Below are positions 11,930 through 24,118 of a stretch of DNA of 64,000 nt, piece after piece. The first letter of the stretch is position 1. Each line of letters starts with the position of its first letter. The DNA comes from Nematostella vectensis. Lineage: Eukaryota; Cnidaria; Anthozoa; Actiniaria; Edwardsiidae. The notes below the pieces were generated by a model. That model worked only from the letters and a program-made list of their open reading frames with translations. It ran no database searches and had not been told where the DNA came from. The translations under genes were made by a program, and so were the position numbers. The stretch covers positions 11,608,084 through 11,672,083 of the forward strand of contig NC_064044.1 of NCBI RefSeq assembly GCF_932526225.1, written 5' to 3'.

Positions 11930-14828
11930 ATGGCAGTAAGTCTGATGCTTCTAGGGTTTTTGTTACTCGGAAGCGATAGCGTCCTTGGGTCGAGTAGGGA
12001 AGAACTAGATCCGAGGCCCCGCAAAGGGCCGTTAGTGCACGGTCTTGTTAAGGAGGCGGAGACTGGCGCGAAGGTAGAGCATTGGAAGCGAGACACTGGC
12101 TCATCCGGGATACCAGCATGGATGAAGGACACAGGAAAAGCTTATAATGGATACCCATCACAGGTAAAAGTCTTTCAGATCGAGTGTTCATTTGAAGGGT
12201 ACTGTAACAACCGGCCACACATGGTTAACCCATTCATTACTGAGTGCTATTGCGCAACATTGTGAGGAAAACAGACTAAAAACAGAAACCTCCCCTCCCT
12301 TATTACCGCTGACCCAAGACGGTATGCTTTGAAGTTTCCAACAATGCACTGCGGCGTCTCTTTAGGAACGATGGCTGTGACAGCCTGTTGCTGACAACAG
12401 TTTTGCTTGTAGTTTACTTTAAAGGTACAGCTGTTTCACAAGAAGTAGAGTGTCCTAGGGCATCATTAAGTCTATTGGGGACATAATTATAGCTGTGCTT
12501 CTGGATATTTGTACGCTGAGGTTGATTCAATGGGATAATTCCTTATTCATGTCTCACCGAATGAGAAATTATTTTTTAAATAGATACTCTATAATGTGAC
12601 AATTTTCTGCCTTGGAAATGTTTTGTTTAGTTTTGAGGCATGAAAATGGGGGAGCAGTTGGCCCGCCTCTCTCTGAATGCTTTTGTAAGACTCCTATGAT
12701 GCAATGTGGAAATATAAAGGGGCCGAAAATTGCAACTAGCTTACATGGAGATATCAGCCTTAATAATTGTGGTTAATGGCTCTGGAGATATCAGCCTTAA
12801 AAATTGTGGTTAATGGCTCTTAAATGGGGCCTGATGGATCGCAATAAAGATCTATTTATGACTTCTGAAATCTGTGTTTGCTTGATTTTAGTCGTAGTTT
12901 TTTCTTCTTTTTTGGTTAGAAATGTTTCTGAGCATTTGTGTATTAGGAATTGGACAAAAATCAAGGATGATATTTTAGCAACGGATTCATTTGTATAGTT
13001 TTCCTTGGATGCGCTTTTTAAGGTCTTCTATATCTTAGATGAATCCTTGAGGAATTGATGTTGTTTTTTATGTATGACGTTTTGTAGTTGGGGCTATATT
13101 TTACGAGCGCCTGGCTTATAATAATGAATGAGTTTAGTCGAAAAAATAATGAATCAATGGCTTTATACTCACCATTTCAACCTGTTGGGGAGGGGGGGGG
13201 GCGTTGATTTATTCCCGTTTCCATCGCGCCTACACTGACTATATAGTTTTGATACCGCTTGTCTGTAGTCTTTCTAGTTCTTAGAGCCTTAGAAAAGTCA
13301 CGTGTATCAAAAAAACCGGAAATGAAACCACACAACACGAAACCCACTTGTTGCCTCCATGGTGTTTAAAAAATAGAACTGTTCCTGAATTGTGACCACC
13401 GCGCGAGAACTTGATTTGATAAAGGTATTTCCCTTCTTATTAATAAACCTGGCTAATCACCTCGCACAAAAACTGCATGAGCGCACACTATACGGACGCC
13501 TCAAATAATCCCCGAAAATACGATGCCTTTTAAAAACAACAAAAGCTTATCTCAAATGCGAAATACCCGGGAAAAAAAATAAAACAACAACAACAACAAC
13601 AAAACAGCTGTCACATTTGTGAGGTTATTGGTGACGGATTATTTGTTATCTGGCATCTATTTGAGACTTCCCCCCCTTTCCTATAACTTTTGAAGAAAAG
13701 CAGCCAGAAGACTAAACCTTGGAGATATACCTTCTTTCACGTTTTTGTGTCTTTGGGGAGACTATCACGAGTTACGAACAGGTTTTATGCTCTTTTATAG
13801 GTAACTTGCGCCCTCAAGCCGATGTCAGAGGCATACCACGAGCTGAAAGCACGCCGCTACCAAAACTGCGACCAGTACTTCCGGTGTCAAGGGAGTAAAA
13901 AGGCGGCCAAATGTGGGCTGTTTAGCAAGCTGCTGGCATCAGCTATCAGGTACTGTTAGTACCATGCTTTGATGAAACCTTAGTACCATGCTTTGATAAA
14001 ACCTTTTGAACACTGTTCCTTCCTCTCCCTTTGATCTCTTTAAAGAGTCTCTGGTAGCCGCAATATTGTCATTCTAGCTAAATACCAAGTGTGAGAAAGC
14101 ATCCATTTCCATCGGCTGATTTGGGGGAGCTGTTGTGGTATTTTTTTATCAAATTTATTGAATAACGCATAAAGCTTTCTTTATAGATGGATAATTCGAG
14201 ATTTCTTCTTTGTCTTCGAATTTTGAATAGAAACAGTAGCAAAGGCGTGGGTGACAGTGCTACTTGAAATTATGTCTCGATCGCTTTTATGATTGCATGC
14301 TATTGAAATTGATGTTCGTAAACTCGAGTATTCTTGTTTGACAGCCCGAACTATCGATAACCACAAACTGCCCTACAACTCGAAGCGATTCTTTTCTTTT
14401 AAAGTGCGCTTTTTTTAATGATAAACATGTGTTCTTGTATTTTCCCTCGGCACTAAATCATTTTTATGGTTTTACCCTTGAATCTCAAAGAGGACAAGTT
14501 TTAGCTTTGTTTCTCACAGGCGTGGAGCAACGATGAGGACTGGACATTCAGGGAGCGCGCAACCACACTCACCCCCCTCTCCCCCTGCACTCCCCTTCCC
14601 TTCCCCTCTCATCCAAACACCCAGTCCAATCACACTGGGCCCAACCCCTAACTTGACCTGCTGCTATTTATTAGCTATGATTACCGCTGGAGGACTGCAG
14701 GCCTGGAGACATACACATCAGCTGCTGACGAATACGGGCGGAAAGGCGGGGACTGTCTGAATAAGTATTACTACGACACCCTCACTACCGAGAAAGTCTG
14801 CTGGTTACCATGGCAACTCCAGGAATAG
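11930..14828 (+). CDS. Secreted serum amyloid A-like protein, three exons
   Basis: The exons are 11930-12163 (ends CAG|gtaaaa), 13801-13949 (after ttttatag, ends CAG|gtactg) and 14675-14828 (after ttattag, stop TAG). They total 537 nt, or 178 residues, and all phases agree. The start has a good context (cgccATGg) and opens a signal peptide (MAVSLMLLGFLLLGSDSVLG). The second exon reads AYHELKARRYQNCDQYF then G and AA, with exactly the spacing of the AY-x7-Y-x-N-x-D-x-YF-x3-G-x3-AA core of serum amyloid A; the third has AADEYGRKGGD, like the A-N-x-x-GRxGxD end of that family. Six cysteines after residue 78 suggest disulfides, which classical SAA lacks. The N-terminal 78 residues do not look like SAA. 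Function is inferred only from the family (secreted lipid-binding acute-phase proteins). Confidence 0.72.
12749..12822. repeat. 37-bp tandem duplication
   Basis: GGAGATATCAGCCTTAATAA followed by TTGTGGTTAATGGCTCT occurs twice in tandem, with one substitution seen, in intron 1 of the SAA-like gene. Confidence 0.85.
14053..14250 (+). repeat. Dispersed repeat, copy 2
   Basis: It shares TAGCCGCAATATTGTCATTC, the core CATCCATTTCCATCGGCTGA and later blocks with 2221-2434. It lies in intron 2 of the SAA-like gene. Confidence 0.65.
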
Positions 14829-16265
14829 TCTCGCCGTTACTGACTTGTCTCGAAGTCGTATTTGAAAGGTTTGAAATTTTACTACTGAAAGACAAATGCG
14901 CCGGAAAGTTTTTAATTATGTAGAGCAGGAACAATTAGGCACCTAAGACGCCTCCTTAATAACGATGTTACTTGTTTCTATTCAAACCACGTAGGCCATC
15001 AAAAGGTCATCGTTGGGCTACCTGTGTCTGAGCTTTTACGAGGTATACGCACCTTAAATATGGAAGTAAGAACTTGATTGAAATAAAATCGGTAGATGGC
15101 AAAGCCTGCTTTATTCGTCTTGTGTTATCAGGCCACGTGAAAAAAAAGACATGTTTATCTTCCCCGCCCGCATATTTTTAATTAGTTATTTCTGCTGCTT
15201 TTTTTATTGTTTGTTCCTCAGAAGTTCAAATTTCGTGCGTTAGCGGTGCCTGGGCACTAATAAAGGCAGACGTTCCCGTTTCAAGGCTTTTCTTACCATT
15301 TTTTTTTACCCGTCGCAGAACATCGCAGAAATTTCCTTTGTAAATCGTACAAATCCTTGATAGACAATGGAGAAAAAATAAATAAATAATAACAAACAAA
15401 AAGGGCCACATGCTCCCTATTTTGATCTTATCAGGACGATAAACATGTTTTAATTTTTACTAACTGGCGCTATGGTGATAATTAAAATATAGCCTCTACA
15501 TAAATAATTACTGTTTCTGATTTGAGGAGTAATGTTCTTTATTTTTAATGTTTATATAAATGTGATATGCCCATAGTAAGTTAAAATACTAAACAAAATT
15601 TCATCGTGATTTTGAAAATTTACGATATCATATTTCTAAATAGACGGCGGTTTTATTAACAAAAAAAAAACAAATATATTTCTGTCACTACATTAAAAAT
15701 TTGAGGTTTTTATGGGTTTCGGTGTTAAGGTGAAATCATGCAAATAATACTTTAAAACGTTTCGAATAAGTGGCCCGATGTCGGAGCAAAGTTTCTCTTT
15801 GTTTCTTTTTCTGTTAAAACAGAATATTAACCTCAGCGCAATCTGCCTTAATGGTTCTTCTAGTTCCTTGTGTTGACGCAAACATGAGGATATGATTGGT
15901 TGGTTTTGTTGTGAAATTAACCACTAATGCCTTTTTTCCATCTCTCTCGGAGATCGGACCTCTGCCTCTTCCCCATTGACGCTACTCTGTCAAACTTTCA
16001 TTGACTAGGTTAAATTCAATACTCTGAGTTAAGGCGTTTCATTGGAGAAATATAAGCTGTTAGTTTGACAAACTTGGATAATAATTGCCTTGGGCAATAT
16101 CCTAGCACTTCAGAAATTCATTATGATAATACATCAATCGACGATTTAATACGTTCCCAGAGTAATAAATAACACTAGCTGACAAACCTAACCTATACAA
16201 ACCTCGCGCGCACTTACTCACGTTGTGAACTGACTAAAAAAAAAAGGAAAGGGAAAGAAAAGGAA
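14829..16265. other. Intergenic AT-rich DNA
   Basis: No exon-like open frame flanked by splice sites was recognised here. It should contain the promoter of the PAN-fibrinogen gene, but I cannot place it. Confidence 0.5.
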
Positions 16266-19200
16266 ATGAAAATTTTACGCGCAACAATCAGATATGTGTA
16301 TTTTATGATTCTTGTAGCGAAGGCTTGCTCCCTTTATCAGGTTACTAGGAATCGTGTGATAAGAGAAGGTATTTTCAGCCGACTGGACGGCATGGAATGG
16401 ATAACATGTACACAGATGTGTGACCAGCTAGATGATTGCGTCTCTTATAACTTCGGTTTGGATGGAATGAATCGTGGAATTTGCGAGTTCAGCAAATGCG
16501 CGTCGAATCGATGCGACAAAGAAATTGGGCTGTTGTTCTTGCAAGGAATGGTAGTCCATCAAATTAAAAGAGCAAAGGTAAATATAATGAGCTATTTTAG
16601 ACGTGAGTTTTTAGTAAGTTTCGCGTGTTTTGGAAGAATGAAGCTAAACTAAACTTTGAAAGCTTACTGCCCCAGGCTATAATTTAACCCAGTTAACACT
16701 GCAGCTTTAATCCAAGGTTGAAGATCTATTTCTTATTTTTGTTATCTAGTCGTAGTCAAAAAGACAAATTCACAAGTAAAGAACAAATTGCAATAACTAG
16801 AGGTGCAGTGGAGCCATTTTACTACTTTTGTCGCTTTTGATCTGGAGTTTTACTCACAGACTGAACGCGCATTATATAAACTAATTAAAGGAAAACATAG
16901 GCTGAAGATTAATTAGGAATTTTGCGGAGACGATCGACTTTCTTTGTGAAAATTTTCATTGAAACCGTTTTAAAGAAAGATAAAGAAAAGCTAGTCAATA
17001 CTAGGTGTAACAGTGATGGTATTAGAATTCCTAACAAATGCAAGTAATCGGCTAAATCTTTTTGCACACACAGCAAAAAGTAGGCAGGGGAAAATGCACA
17101 TGTTTTTCTCTTCTACGGAAATTTTGCTGTGCTTTTCCCGACTGAATCTTTCTAACAAATCTAGTAAGGATTATTCGTTTCACTTTTTTATTAATTAATT
17201 ATGATCTTAAAATGTGTTAGACATGATTAATTTTGTCACTGCAGTGGTGATATTAGAGTCTCTAATAGTATCCCTTATAGTTCCGCAATGTCTCTATCTT
17301 TGATGTTCATTGCGGATGGAGTCGTGAGTGCATTTTTTATTTATTCCTCTCTTCAGACCCGTAAGTCTCTATAATCAATTATCATCCGGAAGATTTGGAT
17401 GGTAATGCGATATCTCTATTGAATAAAACGTCATTCATGAGATTGATTTCCTTCCGTTCACTCCGGTGAAGAAGAATTTAATGAATTGCAGGTAATTTAA
17501 TAGATTATCCACCGACTTTGAGTAATAAGAATGTGAAAAGGAAAGAACTATACATTTTTATCCTTACTAGACAAAAACAATTAATAAAAAGAAAGTCGCA
17601 GAAACGTGAGAAAGTATGTTTTAAAACGAAAAAAAACTTTAAATCAAAACATCACAAAAACTAGCTTTTACAAACACACACAAATACGTATAACAGTGTA
17701 TCGAGAATGTAATAATCAAAAGACGTGGATTTCTTCGCGAGACTCTATGTGGCATAGTACAATATAGATTGATTGACAACTTTGTCGAATATTGGTTGAG
17801 AAGAATCAAATGAAAATAAACATAAAAAAGATGGTCAAATACAGCGCCAAAGTAAACGTGTATCTTTTCAAATCCAATAAAATATCACAATATTAGGACA
17901 GACTACATATAAGTTTGATTGAAAAATATGTTGTATTTTGGAAATAAGTGGGATGGGTCAGATATAAACCCGTCAAATCTTAAACATTAATTGATATTTC
18001 TCCTCTGAATTCAATTCGTTTTTCCTAAGGCACTGGCAATAATTATCAGGAGGGGGGGTAGGGTGGGGGGGCTGTACAACCCAAGGGAGGGCACTAAGTT
18101 AAAATGTTGCTAAGATGGGGGGGGGGGGTCATCCTTAACTTTTCGCATAAGAGGGGGGGGGGCTTACTTAAATTGGCATCAAAATGTTTGTTTTGTATCC
18201 AGATTCACAATAATTTCGGAACGCTTCGTTTGCAAATGACTTTAAATGTCACCGTTCCGTAAACACAGAATCGACGCAAACTTTGAGAACCTCTTTGTAG
18301 TCTCACTGAGGTCCACTCTGTTCTATAAATTGCTATATTTCTCTATTAACCCTTATCGTTAAAATGAACTCGTTGTTTCTCTTGATGTTCCCCAGTCGCC
18401 TGAGCTCAAACTTAGAAAGCAGACAACCGTAAGCATCGTATTCTAGCGGACACACCATACAGGGAGGGTATCTCTTACATGAAAACTAAAAAACCCGCCG
18501 CGTAACAATCTCAGGTCTACTGGCCTTTGTTAAACCAATTTTGGGTAAATATTACTCAACCATTTTAATTATTAGACAGAAAGAAAAAAATCATCTCTGA
18601 TCTGGATCATTTCCAGTAAAAGAAAATTCACAGATTCTCCAATGAAACGCATTAGTTTTTTTGGTCCTTAACTGTATATAGGCAAGAAATAATTTTTCAA
18701 CAACTGTTTCCCAGACAGAGAGCTAAACTTGACGTTGTTGGAGGGGTGTCCTACATAATTTTGTCATTATTCGAAACTCAATTTACGGACCCCCCCTCCT
18801 GATCATTATTGCACAGTCCCTTGTGTGAATCTGTAGATAATCTAGCGTTGAAAAAATAAAAATAAATAAATACAAGCATTATAGCCCGTATTGCACAGTT
18901 TTAAGCCGCTTGCATTTAAAATCACAATACGTATTACGATTATCCATGGCTAACGGGGAAACACAGATGTAGTAATGTTAGTAAGCCCACATACGTTTCA
19001 ACGGGGCTAAGAAGCAGCATTTCTCTTAGAAATTGTATTTTTTAGGGATTCACAAGCCCCTATATTCAGCAATGCAGCAGACCTCTTATTAAGGTCTAAT
19101 AAAACGGCTTGATAACCTCATTGCCCAGTGGATTCCTGTTACTGTTTTTCCCATCATTGTTTTGTCTTTGTTTCATCAATCCAATGAGGTGAAATCTTCT

Positions 19201-22200
19201 GAGAGCTGCTTCACGACCTCCTATATTCATTCAAAAATGTCCTTCCATAGTATTCCTCGCAGCGGGACGAGTCCAGAACGGCTGCCAGGGGAAACTGGTC
19301 CTTTCACCTAATTCAAGCTAGTCCTTTCACCTAATTCAAACATGTCCGTTCACCTCAATTCAAACATGACCTGTCACCTAATTCAAACATGTCCTTTCAC
19401 CTGATAAAGACATGTCCTTTGACTTAAGTCAAACATGTCCTTTGACCTATGTCAAACTTTTCCTTTCCTTTCACCTAAGATATTTTCACTAACCTCTTCT
19501 TCTGCCTTAGCTTGATGCAATGTGTTCGCAGATTCCAACTCCTTCAACTCAGCCCACCCTTCCTGCAAGTAAGTATCTATCCTTCCTGCAAGTTCCGTGT
19601 CTATTTTGGGGGTGATGAGGGGGAGGGGGGGGGGGGGGGAGTAGAAAGGGAACTTGTAACTGTGTACCTGGCCTCTAAATAGAGAGACGTTCGAGGCCCT
19701 GGAACCGGGGTATGTGTACCTAGCTCTCGGGGGAAAAATTACAAGACTGAATACTGAATAAAGTTTTAGCTCATGATATAAAAGTTGCAATGTTTTAGTT
19801 TCCTTAGGTTAATCAATAATTTTGGGCGACTTGGAAACTAACAACAATTTAAGGGATAAAGTTGGCTAGGCCATCGCAATAAAGGGCGACTTAAGGCGGA
19901 TAAGCGCGACTAAAGGCGAATAAGCGCGACTAAAGGCGAATAAGCGCGACTAAAGACGAATAAGCGCGATTAAAGGCGAATAAGCGCGATTAAAGGCGAA
20001 TTAGGGTGACTAAAGGCGAATAAGCGCGACTAAAGGCGAATAAGCGCGACTAAAGACGAATAAGCGCGATAAAAGGCGAATAAGCGCGATTAAAGGCGAA
20101 TTAGGGTGACTAAAGGCGAATAAGCGCGACTAAAGGCGAATAAGGGCGACTTAAGGCGAATAAGGGCGATTAAAGATGAATTAGGGCGATTAAAGGCGAA
20201 TAAGGGCGACTTAAGGCGAATAAGGGCGATTAAAGGCGGATAAGGGCGACTTAAGGCGAATAAGGGCGATTAAAGGCGAATTAGGGTGACTAAGGTTGTT
20301 TTGGCTAAACATAGCTTTTACTAAGTTACATATAGAAGACTCATTTTCGGCTCGATTTTCGTTAATTTTTCAGATTTTATTAATACATCTATGCTTTGTC
20401 AGATCCCGCAAGAATCACTCTTGTTTGAAATCAAATTATTTTTCTTCATGCAAGGTAAATGGAAGCATTTTTTTTATATTAAAATAAAAATATCGATATC
20501 AGCGCGATCAATTCTTTTCTAAATTCACAGTAACACCTAACAATACTCCAGCTTGCAGCAGACGAATTTTTGGCTTAAAACTGACCTGTTAAACTTCGCG
20601 ATTGATGAATCTTTATTTCTATCCCATTTGGTTATGCTACCGCCTTTGAACTCTAGATAAAATAGATAAAGTACAAAACAAAAACCCGTCATATTCTAAG
20701 TCGCATTTTACTCATAGAGAGAGGGAGATGCTGGATAGCAGGGGTGGGTGTGGGGCTTGAAAACCCCAAGTCCAGTGAAAAATTTTAAAAACGTAGACAA
20801 AAAAAATACCGTGCGAAATAACAGTAAAAAAAACCTGCGAAATTGCAAACTTTTTAATAACAATGTTTTCTTTTTCAGTGAGAGGGGGCTATGTGTGTTT
20901 AATATGATTCTTATCTATAGTTTTTCATAGATTGACAAATTTCCTCTTCAAAATATATACCCGTAGCAGTTTTTTTATATTATTCCGTAAGACTGTATAG
21001 AGTGTTTCTTTCAGCCTTCACATCTTCACAGTAAGCGTTCTCACGGAATAGAGATATCTGTACGAAATGCACAACCCGGGATCTCAGTTCCGCTCGTGCA
21101 ACTTTGTCACATGTGAAACAAACAGCTATCGTCGATTACCATGTTTGACACTAGCGTGGGCTCCGTTTGAAGCGCGTTCAGCTACTCAACTTTTGATTCT
21201 AATTTCTCATAAACACAGGTTCGACATGCAACTGCATTAGGCAAGTACTTTCGGTAAGGCCTATTTTAGCCATAGCGTCGGGTAATAGTTTAGAAGAGGC
21301 GCGGCCTGGGCTCAAATGTTGAAAAGGAATAAATTCTTTAGTTTTCAGATTATTTTTATAAAAATACTCTCGAATTGACCATCTGGAATTTATTCTTGTG
21401 CAACACTGGTCCTCTTGCCCCTCTCACACAAGTTGCCTTAGGGTGTGGACTTAGCAGGGGGCGTAAATGGATCTTTGTAGGCAAGAGTGCATTTATTTTT
21501 TCAAAGATTGCGAGGACAATTTTGGCGTAAAATAAAGATTCACCAATCGCGAAGTTTGACAGGTCAACACTGGTCCTCTTGCCCCTCTCACACAAGTTGC
21601 CTTAGGGTGTGGACTTAGCAGGGGGCGGGAATGGATCTTTGTAGGCAAGAGTGCATTTATTTTTTCAAAGATTCGAGGACAATTTTGGTGTAAAATAAAG
21701 ATTCACCAATCGCGAAGTTTGACAGGTCAGTTTTAAGCCAAATATTCGTCTGTTTCAAGCTGGAGTATTGTTAGGTGTTACTGTGAATTTAGAAAAAAAA
21801 TCATCGCGCAGATATTTTTATTTTAATATAACAAAAAATTGACTCCATTTACCTTGCATGAAAAGAAATAATTTGATTTCAAACAAGAGTGAATCTTGCG
21901 GGATCTGACAAAGCACAGATGTATTAATAAAATCTAATGTAGTACAGTGAGTAGGGAGTATTTGCCATCAACATGCAACGACTTAGAAGATAAACCATCC
22001 CCTAGCCAGCCAGTTGTTTTCATCAGTATTCAAGGGTCAGACTACAGCGTAAATATTCTCTAAAACCCGTCCCTAACTAATTCAACAAGATAGCAAGGAT
22101 TTCTGGTTCTCAACTAAACAATGCATAATAGATGTCTGATGTTCTACGCAACAGGCTACTTTGGTTAATAATTCATACCGCATAATAAATCTCCTATACA

Positions 22201-23484
22201 CCCTCTATTCCCTAGCTCCACGAGATTGTATGGACGTCTTCCTATCAGGAGGTAGTGTTAGCAAAATATACAACGTAGACCCGGATGGGAGTGGCTTGAT
22301 GCCCGTATTATGTGACCAAGATATCGAGGGAGGGGGCTGGACAGTGTTACAGAAAAGGACTTCTGGCGGAGGAGAGGATTTCTTTAAACTCTGGACAGAC
22401 TATGTGTCGGGCTTTGGTAGCTATGATGTGGAGTTTTGGATAGGTCTCGATCGGATGCATCGTTTGACGGCCTCGAGGCGAAACATGAAGCTACGGATCG
22501 AGCTGATAAAAGAAGATGGCGCTAAAGCGTACAGTGAATATACAGGCTTCTGGATCGCGAGTAATGCAGATAATTACAAACTGAACCTGGTATTTGAAGG
22601 TAGGCCGGCGCATAGCCACATATTATATGGAAAAAATATTTAGGAATAGGTGAATTGCATTAAGGAATCAAGTAACTTTATGATTCTCAAAACGCACTTC
22701 AAAATGACAACACAAGAAATGACTGCAGCTGTCATGCCAAAAGCGACCAAAATAATTATATGAAAATAAACCCTTCTAATTTTCTGGCTGATACCAATCT
22801 CGTTCCCAGAGCCCACGTACCTTTGTGCCAGCGGCAAGGTACGTGGGCTCTGGAAATGAGGGGCTGAATAAGTTGTCTAAATAAGCGCGCGCAGTTTCCC
22901 ATCCAAAAATTCGCGTGATTTGTTATTGCAAGTCGCCTTTTCTTCAATAAAAAAATGCTTTTTGCGTTTGATGGGTTTTGCACCTACCCCTAGTTCGCGC
23001 CTGTGTAATACCCGTCTAATGATCTCAAGCGGCAATAACAAACTAATAAATCAACCCTTACATGCTTTTCTTAAAATATATTTATAGTAAATGGATAAAC
23101 ATGATCATAGCTTTATTTTCAAGATTGTGACTCGAGTCATATGGAGTCTGTTGGCATTCTGCTACCCTTTTAAGATACCTGCCCATCGGGCAATGCATCA
23201 TGGGATAAGTGGCGCCTTGTAGTTATTGTTTTTCTTTTTACCCAGGTGGCACTGCGGGTGACTCGCTGACTATGCACCATAATGGCAAGCCCTTTTCCGC
23301 CAAAGACAAGGACAACGACAACTGCGCCTTCTGCAGCTGTGCGGAGCGCTTCACTGGGGCGTGGTGGTTTGACGGGACGGGGGATGAGTGTATGTCCTCA
23401 GATCTGAACGGAAGAAACATCTCGTGGCAATCATGGAACTTTGTGCTTAAGGGAAGCGAGATGAAGATACGACCGGTGCCGTAG
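16266..23484 (+). CDS. Secreted PAN/apple plus fibrinogen C-terminal domain protein (ficolin-like)
   Basis: Exon 16266-16577 encodes a signal peptide (MKILRATIRYVYFMILVAKA) and a PAN/apple domain (WITCTQMCDQLDDCVSYNF), ending AAAG|gtaaat in phase 0. Exons 22216-22599 and 23246-23484 encode a fibrinogen C-terminal domain: DC...DPDGSG...CDQDIEGGGWTVLQKR...FWIGLDRMHRLT, then GGTAGDSLTMH, the calcium-loop pattern DKDNDNC, GAWWF, SDLNGR and EMKIRPVP before TAG. The 22599/23246 junction (GAAG|gtagg to cccag|GTGG) is in phase. The PAN exon ends in phase 0 while the fibrinogen exon starts in phase 1, so a linker exon is needed; a 4-nt exon at 17357-17360 would give exactly 939 nt (312 residues). Fibrinogen-domain lectins bind acetylated or other microbial surface groups; that role is inferred here. 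Confidence 0.82.
17357..17360 (+). other. Candidate 4-nt microexon (ACCC)
   Basis: The sequence ttattcctctcttcag, then ACCC, then gtaagtctct combines a strong acceptor and a strong donor around four bases. Insertion of four bases converts the phase-0 end of the PAN exon to the phase needed by the fibrinogen exon, with no stop. It is a prediction from splice motifs only. A different unseen linker exon would also satisfy the phase. Confidence 0.4.
18028..18822. mobile_element. Inverted-repeat element with G/C-rich arms
   Basis: The left arm (AAGGCACTGGCAATAATTAT then CAGGAGGGGGGG) is mirrored by the right arm (CCCCCCTCCTGATCATTATT then GCACAGTCCCTT). The left half also has long G runs at 18045-18155. 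It lies in the long intron of the PAN-fibrinogen gene and has no coding capacity. Confidence 0.7.
19295..19470. repeat. About 26-bp tandem repeat (TCCTTTCACCTAATTCAAAC)
   Basis: Roughly seven diverged copies of the unit CATGTCCTTTCACCTAATTC are seen within the PAN-fibrinogen intron. Confidence 0.8.
19880..20295. repeat. 20-bp minisatellite (TAAGCGCGACTAAAGGCGAA)
   Basis: About 21 copies of a 20-bp unit run in tandem, with alternating variants (GCGCGAC, GGGCGAT, GGGTGAC). Blocks of variant order recur, which suggests expansion by higher-order duplication. It lies in the PAN-fibrinogen intron. Confidence 0.9.
20372..21935. mobile_element. Foldback-type element with about 240-bp inverted arms
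   Basis: The left arm (20372 to about 20620, starting AGATTTTATTAATACATCT) is the imperfect reverse complement of the right arm (about 21694-21935, ending AGATGTATTAATAAAATCT). The loop of about 1.07 kb contains no long reading frame and includes a 164-bp tandem duplication next to the right arm. It could be a foldback or long-TIR non-autonomous transposon in the PAN-fibrinogen intron. Confidence 0.75.
21401..21728. repeat. 164-bp tandem duplication
   Basis: Copies at 21401-21564 and 21565-21728 begin CAACACTGGTCCTCTTGCCC and differ at only a few positions. The second copy runs straight into the right arm of the foldback element. Confidence 0.85.
22798..22862. repeat. Short hairpin MITE (ATCTCGTTCCCAGAGCC)
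   Basis: CTCGTTCCCAGAGCCCACGT and its inverse ACGTGGGCTCTGGAAATGAG flank a tiny loop. A second copy lies at 44050-44113. It is in the last intron of the PAN-fibrinogen gene. Confidence 0.7.
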
Positions 23485-23941
23485 CTAGGGATTGGGACGG
23501 ATGGAATCACGCGCTTACAGAAAAAAAAACAAAAACATAAAACCGGGGGGAGAGGGGGGGAGGATGTACATATAAGAAATGTAAGGGGATTTTATGTTTG
23601 GGTGAAAACAATATTTATCGTGTGTATAACATAAAATAATGAAGACAAGACTGTCTTCCTGCCCCCTGTGTAGCGGCAGGAAGCCTCGTCCCTAATCTAT
23701 TCGGTGGGCCTGTCACGCTATACATGGTCATGACGTCACTGGCATTTTTACTGCCGTATTAGAAAGAGTGAGTGCGCGCGCGAAGCATCATGGAGCTGAC
23801 AGCAAGGGAGTAGCCTGGAAACGAAGCTAGGGGCAGGAGTGAATATTAGAAATCATGAAACCACTGTTTTCACAGAGAGCACATCGAAGATGCGGCTGTT
23901 GTAAGGATAATAGGGGTCTGGGTGAATGAGAGCAATCTAAA

Positions 23942-24118
23942 GGACGGACCATTCAATATTTGACGGGGAGAAAAGCATTTATCCTCCTTGATTTTTGTCT
24001 GACATTTTTTCTGCTCGATTTATTTCACGAAGGATGCGGCGATTCTGCCACTTTTTGCTTTTTCGATTATTTTTAAGGACCTGAGCCTTTCTTGAGTAAA
24101 ACATCAAATGGTCCGTCC
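23942..24118. mobile_element. MITE (GGACGGACCATT ends)
   Basis: GGACGGACCATTCAATATTT at the left end is inverted as ACATCAAATGGTCCGTCC at the right end, giving a 177-bp non-coding element. Confidence 0.75.

Noticed and set aside
14520..14650. Exon beginning after ttctcacag in the SAA-like gene (AWSNDEDWTFRER)
   Set aside because: It lacks a usable donor and runs into a stop; skipping from 13949 to 14675 joins in phase and extends the SAA-like sequence.
18396..18428. Candidate 33-nt exon (SPELKLRKQTT) in the PAN-fibrinogen intron
   Set aside because: It has good splice motifs, but its length is a multiple of three and so cannot correct the phase; after the 4-nt microexon it would give a stop.
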